NCBI GenBank assembly: GCA_025602915.1
Contig: JAHLJZ010000029.1
Span: 186,001-250,000, forward strand
Length of the DNA stretch: 64,000 nt
Source: Paraphysoderma sedebokerense
Lineage: Eukaryota; Blastocladiomycota; Physodermatomycetes; Physodermatales; Physodermataceae
Direction of reading: 5' to 3'
Positions 1 through 11,840 of this stretch are shown piece by piece. The position numbers and the translations under genes were made by a program. Position 1 is the first letter of the stretch. Each line of letters opens with the position of its first letter. The notes below the pieces were generated by a model. That model was not told the origin of the DNA and ran no database searches. It was given only the letters and a program-made list of their open reading frames with translations.

Positions 1-91
1 AAGGCGAAAGGCGCGAAAGTGAGTGTACAGGGCAAAGGTTCGTAAATTTCATCATGGAACTGAAATTGATGGATGAACATTTTCTCACTAA

Positions 92-1562
92 ATGTTTTCC
101 CAAATCGGTGCATCAGTGGAACGAAAGCGGGCCATTTTCCACCAGCAAATGCTATCTTCCTCTTACAACCACGTTCAGCACATAGCGAGTGAGTGTTCTA
201 TTTACGTTATCTTCACCGCGCGCTCGGTCTAATCGACTCTATCAATTTAGAATTGTCTTCGAGCGGACCGTTATCCACTTTGTACAAAGCATATGATTTG
301 AATATTCCCATTCGTGTATATATTCGAAAAATCAACGGAGTAAGAGGCATTATGACAGGATATCTCAAAGCATTTGACAAGCACATGAATCTTGTTTGTA
401 GCTTACATTTATCTTCTACTGCTTCAGAAAGTAGAAACTAATGTCTTGATTGTTTTCGCATCAGATATTATCGAATGTTGTGGAAACGTATACCACCGTG
501 GAGACTTTGCCTATTCTCAATGACTTGAAACCGAAGACTAAAACTACTCAGTCTATCACTGCCCGTTCAACGAAAACCAATTTGTTAGAGGAGTCGACAG
601 GTGCGATGTGTGACGGTCACAAAATTACAAACCGCATGCTTGCTTTGAAACCTGAGCAAGCGCCAAGTTGTGGTTATAAAACACTGACTGATTCGAAGTC
701 TGATCAACAAAATGTCACTTCTGACCGAAATCCCCAACTTTCTCAGTCATCTCATACTGGTAGTCAATCCACGAGAGCCACCCATCCTCCCAGAACACAT
801 GACTTTTTTGATTCTCTTGAAGATATAGAATCCTTCGATGCCATGGCACTGATTGATGAGTTCTTTGATCCTTCGCAATCTGCTAGAGCGACGTTAGCGC
901 CGCCCCCTTCTCCCGTCGATTTTCCTCCCCGGTCCGGGTTAAACAACGATATAAATTTAATATCAGAATCAGTAGATAAGGTCGAAATGTACGCTCGTCT
1001 GACCGACGCGTCGTTACGAACTGACGAAGAAATGGATCATGATGCGAGCTCCTCAAACCAATCTGTGAAACATGTAAATCCAAAGAATCGTCAAAAACGT
1101 TTAAAAAGGCGAAAAAGATTCAAGCAAAAGAGAGAAACTCGAATCAGAGAATGTATTCAGTCCGTTGGCGGTGTCTATGGCCTTCCTGGGGCTAAAATAA
1201 ACGGTTCTGGGTGTACTGAGGAGGGTCTTCATAAACGCAATTCCTCGACAAACATTATACAAAGGGATACCGAAGCCGTCGCCGACCCCAATGAACTCTC
1301 ATGCTCCGCCGTAATTCCAGTTATTCCAAGTGTACCGATACGTCAAGCCTTACTCTCTCATACTGCGATGGAAATATCTCCGTTCACCATTCTACAATCC
1401 ACTTCAACCAGTCATAAAGAAGGAACGGCCATATCAGCAAAGCATGAGATGCCGATTGACAATGTAGCGATAAAGGAAGTGCCTGTGACTTATACTAGAC
1501 AACTCAACCAGGTGTATGTCATGGGACGTCAGGTGGTATTGGTGGCTCTAATAGAGACCTAG
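92..1562 (+). CDS. LSM11: LSM11-like U7 snRNP Sm protein
   Basis: The protein is a probable Lsm11, the Sm-ring subunit specific to the U7 snRNP, which cleaves replication-dependent histone pre-mRNAs. I assemble exons 92-188, 251-393 and 465-1562 (445 aa, phases consistent). Sm motif 1 lies at about residues 36-82 (GPLSTLYKAYD, then GVRGIMTGYLKAFDKHMNL). Sm motif 2 is at the extreme C-terminus (LNQVYVMGRQVVLVALIE). About 340 polar residues separate them, including a basic KNRQKRLKRRKRFKQKR patch. A long insertion between Sm1 and Sm2 is the known hallmark of Lsm11, although here it is longer than in humans. Exon 1 is the weakest part: the ATG at 92 is chosen because it splices in frame through a GTGAGT donor, and further 5' exons may lie outside the window. 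It converges on the TBC gene. Confidence 0.72.
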
Positions 1563-1959
1563 AAGTTTGGCTCTCTCTCATGGTATATAGTTGATCTTCA
1601 AGCCTTCTACTGTTTATGTGAAACAAATGTCTTGTATATGGAAGAGTAAACCCGAAAAGCGGGAATTTAAACATATAACATATAAAGATGTAAATTGTGA
1701 AAATCCAATACTGTATATAATGTATCTGATGTACATTTAAAACCACAATCATAATCCCATTCTCAATTTCCTTCTCCTCTTGTTTAATAAGCCTTGCCGG
1801 CCAAATTTCTAGGGTGGAAAAACGCATCCAGGGCTGCTGGCGTGAAGTCATATTGATGGCTGGGGGTAAACTTTCGTTCTTATTGAGGACAGTTTAATAA
1901 ATACTTATATATACATTTTTTTCCATTTTCAGAGGGCAACGTAAGGCCAAGGCAACCTT
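1563..1959. other. Convergent intergenic spacer
   Basis: This stretch lies between the stop codons of the LSM11-like gene (+) and the TBC1D9-like gene (-). It is A+T-rich and holds both 3' UTRs. I see no further coding signal; the minus-strand ORF that crosses it is mostly antisense to LSM11. Confidence 0.6.
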
Positions 1960-4900
1960 TTATCCTAATAGACTCATATTTTCATCAGTCTTGTCATCGA
2001 GGTGCATTGCTTTGCGCTCATAACCTGCTTTAGGTTGTGTTTTCCCGACTTCAGTAGTGTTCTTCTTCAAGTCTTCCAAGAAGTGATCAAACTCGTCCAA
2101 AGCATTATTAGTATCAGCGGTGGCGGTGCTGTCGGGGATTGAATTCGTACTCTCTGAAATACCTGATTGAGTGTAGCACATTAGAAAGAGTGGAAAGGAG
2201 CTGTCAGTCAAATGAAAAAATACCTGATTCATCGATACCCAATTGCTCTAGGAATCGATCAACTTCTGCTATCACGTCGCCGCCACTTTCGCTCTCATAT
2301 TCATGTTCATTGTCAGTCTCCGTTTCATACGCCGACGCATCACCGAATTCCCCTGCTCCATTATCCTCAACCATATCCTCCATATTTTGTGCCAATAATT
2401 CAGAAGACTCATCATCAATCAACTTTGAAGTATCGCCACGATGTTCTGGAGCTTTAACAGAATCTCCATACGTAGTACCAATGTTACTGCTATTATTATT
2501 CGAGACTGTGTTTTCATTTGAAACCACGATAAAGGAATCGTGACTTCCGCTCAACTCCTCAACTCCAGCACTAAGAATAACGGGACTGTCAATGTCCTCC
2601 TTGCTCCTTTCTTTGCCCTTTTCTTTGGCAGCACGGGCTTTGACCCAAGATTCCTTTTTCTTTTGGGCATTCGATACTCCCTTCTTCACTTTTCTAGCAA
2701 TATTTTGGCCTCTGTTCCATATGGAATCCATTAGGTTTGATTGATTCATACCATTCGTCGACGAGGCAATATTAGTTGCGGAGCCCTCTTCCGTGCGGCT
2801 GAGATTAAAGGTGGATACAAAATCTTTATCGAAGAACTTCTCAAAAACTTCTTCTGCCAGAAGAACGGCACGAAGGGCGGCTAGAGACATCTGCGATGAT
2901 GGAGGTGATGGTCGAGTGGATGATGAGAGATCTGGTGCGGCGGATATCGACATGAGTGTTGCGGTGGGCACATCTTTTGTTGACCTGACATCGCCTGTCT
3001 CTATCATTTGAAATGCCATTTTGAGATAATTTGATACTGAGCTCAGGTATTTATCGTCAGTATGATGTCGGAAGATGAACAGGAAGGTTTCACTCAAATT
3101 TAACACTTCATCTTTCGTCAAATACCCATCCCCATTAGAGTCATGCCAATTAAAGAACAGCTGCATACGCCCGAGCATATCTGTAAAAAGCACTGTTCCG
3201 AGGCCCGTAACGACATCCTGGAAAGATATTTGGCCATCATGATCGGTATCAAAGTGATGAAACATTTTATCTATAAATGAGGCTCCAACAACTCTCGCTG
3301 GCTGTTCTTGATTATTGGGTGCAGTACTTGATTTTGATCCAGAATAAAGAGAGTCATGTTCAGTCGGAGAAAGTTTTGCCCATGGCGCCAACTCCCCGAG
3401 GAATTGCGCAAACTTCGGTAATTCCATTTTCTGAGTTGCCTGATCACGAGTATAGAAAATTACTTTGGCGAATTTATCCCAGAGACATTCCAGTTGGTCT
3501 CGGCTAAACTTGGAGGGATTGGCTAGATTGCGAATGTGAGATCGGCGAGTGAAACTTTCAATACCATGAACAACTTTAAGTTGAAGCGTTTTACGCGCGT
3601 CTATAATAATATCGGTTGTGATAAATCTAAATTCCCGAATGGCAGTAATCATCAGGCGTTCGAATTTGGTATATGTTCGTTTGGGAGGATTATTGTTGGC
3701 GTCCGGCGTCAGGGGACAAGTTTCTGCTAGTGACGTGAAATACTTTCTGAAGATGGCGAGGAGAGATCCATCGTCTTCGACACTGAGAATTGCCTCGGAC
3801 TAAATGAAGTTAAAATAATGTTTCAGATGAAAAGAATTCAAATCCCCTTACGTTAAGGTAGAGTATAGCAAGACCGATTTGAAACAATACTCGGGGCCCT
3901 TCTAAAAAGAAGACTGTAATGGGTTAAGGAAGCAACAATAAGGGTAAATTCTGAATTAAGATATGGATTAAAGGATACAGTCTAAAACTCGAAAGGCATA
4001 GTTTAAAGGCATTGTGTTGATAAACAAAGTAAGAAACCATGGCAAGCAAGAAACTGATAACTGAATGTCGACTTTTTTGAAGTGCTCGTAAATTGGAGGC
4101 AGGTATTTCGAGATAAACATTTCGAATACTTGAAGGTCAACTTGGGCACCGAACATAGTCGTACTATAATATCCGGGCAACAATTTATCGCAGATAACAC
4201 TTAGTGTCCAGAATGCTTGCTCTTGAGATTGATAAATCAAGAGTGCTGAGGTGACTATATTCATCGCTTGACAATATCCAAGTTCTACAACATAATTTGA
4301 TAGATTAATGGAAGTTCGGTATGGGGACAGGAAAAGGATCCCTACCTGGATCTTTCCAAGAATAGGCTATCAGAACTTTACGCAGGGCATTGATACCATC
4401 GGGCTTCTGATATGCAGGATACTCCGGCAAAGATCTATTCAAATCTTTTTCTATTTCTTCCATTGAAAAACTTTGCATCCCAGCATATTGATTGTGGAGT
4501 CCATCGTAATACCCCGGATTCATCGCCCGTTGAAACATTGCTCCGCAGGATAACTCCCATATTTCTCCTCGTAGGGGATTGGGAATACCGAGTCGAATGA
4601 GTTTGTGGTATTGAAATGTTCGAATCGTGGTTAAGTTTCGCCCGCGTTCTGAGCGATAAAACATATCTTTAGTCTTGAGCATGCAAAGGCAATATAATAT
4701 ATACGAGCCACAATACCATTGAAATAGTTATGCCAGCGCTGAAGCTTGGCTTTTTCTTTTTGGCTGCAGATTCCTGTTAGAGGTTACTCAATTTCGACAC
4801 CGAAAATGGGCAACTTACTTGCCGTCCGCCGGAAATCCATAAGTGGCGCCCAAACCATATACTGTCCCTTTTTTCTTGCCAGTCACCAAAGCTTCCGAGG

Positions 4901-6657
4901 GGCATGTCTCGGAAAAGGTAGGAACAAGCTTCGCCATTCTGCTTTGAGCTTTTAAATTATCCCTTAGCACAATACAGAACGCATCGAACTGCTGCTTATC
5001 AATCTGAAAAAGGAAAGTGAATGAGACGGAATGAATATTTTCAATCTTGATTGTAAACTCTTGTGGCTGTTTTCCGTTGATTCGTTCGACTTTTTTAATA
5101 GTGAATAGTGGAAGCGCCACAGAAACATCGCGTCGCTCTGAAAGGTAGCACAAGAATGATTCGGAGATATACAATTTACCAAAGGTATCGTAAGAGTTGG
5201 CAATTGTGAGTAAAGTGCCCAGTTCAACTTGAATGTGTTCAGAGGATGGTAGGGAGAAATGGATCTGAAACTGTTGATTTCGTCGTTGATCTTTTAAATC
5301 CTGCTTCTTGTCTTTCGGTTTTGGAGAATCTTTTGGCTTTGCTTTGGGTACCGGTTGCGTGATAATGTTGGGGTTGACGGGAACATCGACTAACTCTCCT
5401 GTCTTGACGGTTTTAGTCGCGAGGCCGGGAGGAGGATCGGTAGAGGTCGCCTTCAACAAGCGTTGCATAGCAAGGGAGCACAGTTGTTCCAGAAGTTCGT
5501 AGGTTTCGTCACGGTGGAATAAGTTCGAAAAAAAATGCTGAAGAAATAGTCATCATAAGGTGAGCATGTCAATAATAAGACTTAGCTGTTAGCTGCGGTC
5601 TTGGATATACTCACTTCATGCCCATCTCGAATCTTTATTCGAATAGCGTCGGACACCATGCCTTTCTTAGATCTATCTTTTTTGAGCTCGACAATATCCT
5701 TCAACTCTAAAAATAGCTTCGTTTCTTTCCCCAGTATGAACGAATAAAAGCATAAATAGTTTTCGCTGATGTACATCCAGCCTTGGTTGATTAAAGCTTT
5801 ATCGTAGGAACAGGAATAGACTGAATTCAAATTGAAGAGCATTAGGGTTAATAGTTCGGTATGCTGTAAGCTAACTGAAGACGTAAGAGAGTCGCTTACA
5901 GCTAACCAATCTTTCTGTTTCCGGAAGGTCGAACGTCTGTCGCCAAGCTCGAGAAGCATTTCGCAATTTTTCGTCCGAGGATACTTCATCTGAACCTCGA
6001 TCTTTCGCAATGAATACCGTGAGATTTTTGCATGATCTCGCCATCATAGACGAGCATAAACCACATTACCTCTACTGGCAACTAGAGATTGAAACTTAGC
6101 CAAAGCAAACGCTTCTTTCTCTTCGGGGTCGTCGAGAGCTTTAAGTTCGGGCAGCAAATGTTCTGCAATATATAATGTTACAATCCAAAAATAATTGGGC
6201 TTTCTTTCTTTTGCTCTCAGAGCACCAGGCGAATAATTACCTTCAATCCATTTCCAGTCTTTCTCGATATTTTTCAGTGAGTCACCGGCGGATATTAGAT
6301 GGCCTGTATCTAACTGCTTGGACGACTTGAGCAATATCCTGAAAGGCTGTTGCTTAGTATCGAATCTATCGGGTCATATCAATGCAAAAGATAACATCAT
6401 GTTAATAACAGGCAAGAGTCTTGCGAAGGTCACGGAGCTTTAGTACGAAGCGTCACCAACGCGTATACAGGAAAGCATTATGGATAGCGAGAAAGGATGG
6501 ATACTGAGGAAATGACGTACACATTCTGAAGTGTGCCTATGACATTTTTTATTAGCTTGCTATCGTATTCTTTAGTCTTTTGAAGGAGAAATAGCTCATT
6601 GGAGTTGATGTCTTCCCACAATGGGGTAATGGTGAGCGAGGTCGGATTGGTCCACAT
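1960..6657 (-). CDS. TBC1D9-type Rab GTPase-activating protein (GRAM-GRAM-TBC-EF-hand)
   Basis: This is a Rab-GAP of the TBC1D8/TBC1D9 family, expected to inactivate Rab GTPases on membranes. Eleven exons run 6657-6521, 6365-6070, 6001-5900, 5820-5615, 5537-4819, 4763-4717, 4666-4346, 4284-3979, 3913-3852, 3799-2224 and 2162-1960. Together they give 1,324 aa with all phases consistent. Domain order matches animal TBC1D9: an MWTNP start, a GRAM domain around residues 170-250 ([18 protein letters not shown]), a second GRAM around 320-400, and TBC around 500-730. Both catalytic fingers are present, Arg in [10 protein letters not shown] and Gln in GYCQAM. Two EF-hand loops follow near residues 912 and 950 ([10 protein letters not shown] and [10 protein letters not shown]), and then an acidic, disordered tail. 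The two canonical EF loops suggest calcium regulation, which is an inference. Confidence 0.93.
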
Positions 6658-7080
6658 TCCTTTCGGTAAGCAAGCAAGAGATGTGCTTTAGAGGATGCAG
6701 CGAATAGCAGTAAGTGCTTCTTACTATACGGAGCTGAGCAGAAGATTTATATAGAATTGAAAAAGTTCAGTGGCAGAACGAAGCAGAAAGAGCGATCCAG
6801 CAGCCGGCTCACTGTCGACGAAATGTTGACAATAACGCTACCCACCGATGACTTAGTTCATTCATCCTTAGCTTACAATCCTCAATGACATCCACTATGA
6901 GTGTGAGGGAACCTTGAACAGAGTTATTTGGAGTGCAGGGGGGAATAAACTACTGTATATATATTATGTAGTTACTGCGTTTAGTATAAGAGGAACGGAG
7001 GTATGTACATTCAAGGACAAGATTTCGCCCAAAAGAGTACAAATATATATTCAGAACTATTTACATGTAATGAGATTTAT
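6658..7080. other. Intergenic region upstream of the TBC gene
   Basis: This holds the promoter side of the TBC1D9-like gene and the 3' side of the small membrane-protein gene. It is A+T-rich. ORFs in it are short and unsupported, and no RNA gene was recognised. Confidence 0.5.
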
Positions 7081-7269
7081 CTACGATGACAGATTGTACC
7101 AAAATACCAAGACGAGCCCCATGACAAAGAGAAGATTCTCCACTTTTAGGTTGGCTCCCCCACCAGCCGGTTTATCGTACTGCAAAGCAGCATCTCTAGT
7201 TGACGCCACTGTGATTATGGAGAAAATAATTGCTATAAGTAATAATCTGGAATGTTGGTTCAATGACAT
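7081..7269 (-). CDS. Small membrane or secreted protein, 62 aa
   Basis: This single-exon ORF starts with ATG and has a hydrophobic N-terminus (LLLIAIIFSIITVAST, like a signal peptide with a small-residue cleavage site). A short polar loop (DKPAGGGANLKVEN) is followed by a C-terminal hydrophobic segment ending LVLVFWYNLSS. It could be a secreted peptide with a tail anchor or a two-span membrane protein. I do not recognise the family. It is divergently transcribed from the mitochondrial release-factor gene, with about 150 bp between the start codons, so the two may share a promoter. The patterned hydrophobicity argues for a real gene, but nothing else does. Confidence 0.45.
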   Translation of the reverse strand: MSLNQHSRLLLIAIIFSIITVASTRDAALQYDKPAGGGANLKVENLLFVMGLVLVFWYNLSS

Positions 7270-7420
7270 TTTGCTGGAGCAATTGATCTTGAGGATGTAA
7301 GAAGCAACGAGAGCGTCTTATGACATTGACCCTAGTAATCTCAACGGATACACACACGTGCGGTAAACAAAATAGTCTGAACCACAAAGCCTGCAATAAA
7401 CTGCCATGTAATTCAAACTC

Positions 7421-9224
7421 ATGGCTAGTTCTGTCAGGATCCCCATAGCCTCTTTAAGATGCACCTTTTTAAAAATTTCTGTCCATTCTATCAAATCCCC
7501 GAACTGTTTTGCTTCAATTAGATTAAACCGACCATACTCAACCCATGGTACAATTGATGAATTGTGTTTAACTTGTGTACTTCGGTGTCATTGATAGTTC
7601 TTCTTCAAGGTAGTTCTCCTACGTTCAGAATTACGCCGAAGTTAGAGGAGAAACTTTCTTTGATACGATCGAAATATGAAAATATAGCCGAGACGCTTTC
7701 GCTGGTATTCTTTTGTGTTTCATGTGTTCGTACGAGACAGTTGTCTTACGCGTTACTTTAGCCTTCAATTTCCTCCGCGAATATTGCTAGTCTCTCTCGG
7801 GAACTAAATGAGTTGGAACCCATCGTCTTGGCTTTCTCTAAGCTAGAGAAGGCTCGCAAGGTGTGTTCTCGCACATTCATCAGTTGACCGTCAATTTATT
7901 CTAATATGTAGTGTATTCGTTAATTCAGGACCTTTTAGAGATTCAAAGTTTGAAAAAATCTTCTGATCCAGAAATGACGGCCATGGCTGAAGCAGAGGAA
8001 AAGGATGTGAAACTATCGCTGAATTCTTTGGAGCTGGACATCGCGAAGCTTTTGATACCCAAAGACACTGCCGATGAAGGCAATGCAGTCATTGAAATAA
8101 GAGCTGGTATGAGCTCAGATTTATCGTAAGTGCTCTAATATATGTCTGACACAGCCCATTGTGAACCTAGGTGCTGGTGGCTCAGAGGCAGCTCTGTTTG
8201 CCGAGGAATTACTGGAGATGTATGAGAGATTTTCTCAGTGGCAGGATTGGCGATTCGAACTGATTCATGCTTCTCAATTGGATTCTGGTCGTGGAATAAA
8301 GGTTTGTTATTTTTTCCTTATAGTCGGTTATAGTCGAAGTCACCTTATGTGCTGGAATGCAGGAAGCAATGGCGGCTATTTCTGGCGCTGGTGTATTCAG
8401 AAAGCTGAAACTTGAATCCGGCGTGCACAGGTATGCACACAGTGAAAGATTTCATGGAGGTTCGGTCACAATTATTAACAGTACTCCATCCCAAGAGTAC
8501 AACGAGTTCCCGAAACAGAATCCCAAGGACGTTTACACACTTCCACGGTTACAGTTGCCATACTTCCAGAGCCACAAGATGTTAATACTATTTCTATTTC
8601 ATGTGATGTGTTCAGTGCTAAATTTGGAATAACTCTCCCCTCTTTCAGGTCGATATAAATATTGCGGAAAAAGATTTGCGAATAGATGTGTACAGAGCTT
8701 CGGGAGCTGGTGGGCAGCATGTAAATCGAACAGAATCAGCTGTTAGGATCACGCACATTCCTTCAGGGATAGTGGTCGCTATCCAAGATGAGCGAAGCCA
8801 GCATAAGGTTTTTGTTTACTTTTACGTCCGAGCTATTGAATGGATTCCAATGATTTTTCTTGACAGAATAAAGCAAAGGCAATGAAACTATTGCGTGCGC
8901 GATTATATGATCTCGAGCGAAAGAAATTGCAGACAGAACGACGAGATACCAGGCGGAAGCAAATTGGTACCGGAGATCGTAGTGAACGGATCCGAACTTA
9001 CAATTTCCCTCAAGGACGAGTGACTGGTACGATGAAGCGAAAAGATATTTCTTGTTCTCCCTCGCACATTCTTTGTTTGCTGACGTCCTTCCGTTTCAGA
9101 TCATCGGATATCCTACACGCTCCACAATATTGAGGATGTGATGAATGGACAATCGTTGGGGGATGTCATAAATGAATTACTTTTGCAATCAGAAATTGAA
9201 GAATTAGCTCGGTTAGAAGATTAG
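7421..9224 (+). CDS. MRF1: Mitochondrial peptide chain release factor 1
   Basis: This class I release factor ends translation at UAA/UAG codons in mitochondria. Ten exons (7421-7547, 7610-7704, 7762-7860, 7929-8106, 8171-8301, 8363-8430, 8496-8580, 8649-8807, 8867-9026, 9100-9224) give 408 aa, the usual length of the family. The N-terminus is Arg/Ser-rich without acidic residues and ends RPYSTH, typical of a mitochondrial presequence. It is followed by the coiled N-terminal domain, the [11 protein letters not shown] motif, a codon-recognition region ([15 protein letters not shown]), and the peptidyl-hydrolase loop GAGGQHVNR with GGQ at about residues 282-284. The ATG at 7421 is chosen because exon 1 encodes the presequence and splices in phase. 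Confidence 0.94.
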
Positions 9225-9295
9225 TTTGCTAAACTATCCATTTCAATGTTATATACGCTCTTTAAATTATATCTTATTTATTGTTTCAAGTTGTT

Positions 9296-9868
9296 TCAAA
9301 AATTCAACAAGGCATGCCGATGCATTGATTTTATTATTTGTTTGTGGGGTCTTTTATTTTCTCCAAGATGAGCAAAGTCATCTATGCTAGAAGTTGGTAT
9401 TCCAGGATTCAATTGTGTCAGGCGAACAACAAAAGAAACCTGTAGCAGACACTCTATTTGAATGAGCACATTAATTATTATTACTCGTTTCGCGTATAAT
9501 TCACACATATATTTCTTCCCTTCGGGAGTCGTCAAATCCGCAGATTTCTCAATTAAAATAAAAACCCGGTTCTCTTTATGAGATATGTTTGGATGATTGA
9601 CCAACTTCCATCGATCTTTTTCCTGTAATTGATTGGTCTCGTCTTCTATTATTTTGTTCAATCTTGCAGGTGCTCCTCCACCTTTGAAGTATTTGCTATC
9701 CTCTTCTTGTGGGACTCGGTCACTTTTGGTTTTCACTTCTTCTAAGCTTGACAAAAAACGTTGAACGTACGGGTGACAAAGCACCGAAATGTGACTGAAT
9801 TCGCAAACAACTGCCCGCAAAGTGATAAAAGTGTGAAAAACAGAATGCATGGAGAAAATATCGAACAT
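9296..9868 (-). CDS. Unrecognised protein, about 150-190 aa
   Basis: A long minus-strand ORF runs from an ATG at 9868 to a stop at 9296. It is charged and protein-like in the middle (EEDSKYFKGGGAPARLNK, NKIIEDETNQLQEKDRWKL). A possible 45-nt intron (GTAATA...CTACAG) lies near 9436-9480, and a start at 9917 with an intron across the hydrophobic N-terminal stretch is also possible, so the ends are uncertain. It converges on the release-factor gene with only about 70 bp between the stop codons. I do not recognise a domain. Confidence 0.42.
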   Translation of the reverse strand: MFDIFSMHSVFHTFITLRAVVCEFSHISVLCHPYVQRFLSSLEEVKTKSDRVPQEEDSKYFKGGGAPARLNKIIEDETNQLQEKDRWKLVNHPNISHKENRVFILIEKSADLTTPEGKKYMCELYAKRVIIINVLIQIECLLQVSFVVRLTQLNPGIPTSSIDDFAHLGENKRPHKQIIKSMHRHALLNF

Positions 9869-10189
9869 TACGCCGTGGATGCAACAGCAGAACTGATGGT
9901 TCTAATATTACAGTCATTGTGATAGATTTCAAATATATTTCTTGTGATTGATCTACTCAAATCTGACAATTATTTATCATCCCTCATATAATATACATAT
10001 TAGATTAACTTCTACTCTGATATTATTTTGTATTTATAAGTATTTCATTCCAGCTACAAGGATTTTTTTCACCTTCCCGGTTTGCAGGCTTTTTGCAATC
10101 ATCATATACCTTGAGTTCATATTTTTGATTTTTGTTTTTTATATTTCATTCCTGATAATAGATAGGCGGCACTTTTAATGCATAATTTG

Positions 10190-10370
10190 ATACTCAAAAT
10201 GTAATGATAGAAGTTTTACTTTATGTTTTCCTTCCTCCCAGTAATAACTTGCCATAAAAGTTATGAGACAACCAACGCATGCCAAGCCAATTGAATATCA
10301 ACACATACAACACAATACCACAATTAAGCCACGTAACACATGAACAATATCAAAAATGAAAAATAATCAG
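10190..10370 (+). repeat. Diverged fragment of repeat family 2
   Basis: Shares word order with the better-preserved copy at 11398-11840: an AACACATG...ACAATATCAAA block preceded by a TTCCTTCC block. It is old and truncated. The boundaries are approximate. Confidence 0.45.
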
Positions 10371-10406
10371 ATCTACAATTGGCAACAGGATCAAGATCAA
10401 TTCCAT

Positions 10407-10837
10407 TGTCGCGAGGACTGCTTGTTAGGGATTTAAAATCTTGTAGAAAGATTTTATTAAGGCAGTTACCGGGATTGGTAGGCTTCAATTCAAAGTAATA
10501 ATAAATTCGTCATCAAATATACAAATAAATGAATATAAATCCACCAGTAAAACCCCTCTCATTCATTACTTAATAAAAGAAAGTTACCTTCAATACAAAG
10601 TGATAATAAATTGTACTGAAGACCTTCTCCTCTAGAATAGTTATACCATTTTCCATCACGTCAATGTGTACCACTTAATTACTACCAAATTACCGTTTCC
10701 GGGTATGTCTACCAAAAACATTAGATACTCTTTCAATCCTCCTGAAAATGACCCATCTCCTTTCTAAACTGTCTAACACTTCCATAGATTCCAGAGTCGA
10801 GATCCTTCTCTACTACTCTCAGTGATTCTTCACGACA
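10407..10837 (+). mobile_element. Solo LTR, family 1 (Ty3/gypsy-like), fossil
   Basis: A 431-bp sequence beginning TGTCGCGAG and ending GACA (TG...CA ends). It is flanked on both sides by a 4-bp target-site duplication, CCAT (10403-10406 and 10838-10841). Its left part recurs at 13377-13510 and its right part at 14420-14569, which flank gag-like sequence, so I read it as a solo LTR left by recombination. It is visibly diverged from those copies and so moderately old. Confidence 0.75.
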
Positions 10838-11049
10838 CCATTCTTTCGTTAAAAATCATTCGAGATTCGAGGATTGCGAACAATACATAACTTTTTTGTT
10901 AAGCTTCTGTCTCAGCAATGATGTCACCTACAGCACAACAGCCGTCTCGTGCTCAGACAGCAGTTCAAATATATAATATGGGATATCAGGTGAATGGCTA
11001 AAATATCGTAAAGATACAGGTAGCACTCTTTCTGTATTGTGAATTTTGC

Positions 11050-11300
11050 TATTTCATAACATACACGCAGCTCAGGATCCAGTGATATCCCGACGGCGTC
11101 TCGTGGATGTCTTCAGGACATCCTGCCGCGATGCAGTGCACATTTCAGGGACATTCTCACAAGAAATGTCTCGTGACCATCTTCCTCAAAGTATGTCTCC
11201 GTGGCATCTTGCCGACCATATCTTTTATATATGCTTCGCGACCTCCCCGTCACTATTAGTATCCGCAAGGCGTTCTGGGTCAGGACCTTACTTTGATATC
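11050..11300. repeat. G+C-richer patch with degenerate tandem words
   Basis: Within the A+T-rich block, three imperfect copies of a unit of the form ATGTCTYC...CATCYTGCC follow one another between about 11100 and 11220. The patch is clearly richer in G+C than its surroundings. A second G+C-rich patch at about 11900-12170 shares the word GATATCCCGA. Their nature is unknown. Confidence 0.35.
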
Positions 11301-11397
11301 TGTGGCAAATATTTTTTCTAATAAAAATTGACTGAAGATCTGCACTTACGGTAATTCATCATTAATTCATTCGTAATACGTCCGTATGACCACAGGG

Positions 11398-11840
11398 TGT
11401 TACACCTCTATGGGTACAAAAATTTAGCTTATATTAGGCGTCGTTGTCGGAAAGAAGGATATCTGGGGGATCCTTTCCTTCTGGGGAATATGGATTTATT
11501 TCCAATAGGCGATATATCGAAGAGTGAAGTTACGCAATTCGGATATAATAGGTTGTATTTTGCAATACATAATGATTAATAAAATCATAGTCATAAAGGT
11601 TTGTAAGTTATAATTCATAGTTGATTCGTTAATGTTTCTTTCTTTCCTTCCCTATAAATACCAAACTTCATACAAAATAATGAAAGACTGAACACATGTC
11701 ACGAATATCAAATACAGAAAATACTACATTCGAAATACATAACACATGCTAACAATATCAAACATTACAATTTACTTTAGTAATACGAATCAAAACAATT
11801 ACATTTCTTTCCAACAAACAATCGGATAATGACACAGTAT
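11398..11840 (+). mobile_element. LTR-like repeat family 2, fossil
   Basis: Starts TGTTACACCTC, a typical Ty3-type LTR start. Its body recurs in inverted orientation at about 14930-15318 and as a fragment at about 10190-10370. The shared blocks include GCGATATATCG, CAATACATA, GATTAATAAAATCAT and GTCACGAATATCAAATAC. The right end is not defined and no target-site duplication was found. It is old. Confidence 0.5.

Noticed and set aside
3277-3507. Several plus-strand ORFs across 2100-3800
   Set aside because: They are antisense shadows of the large exon 10 of the TBC gene.
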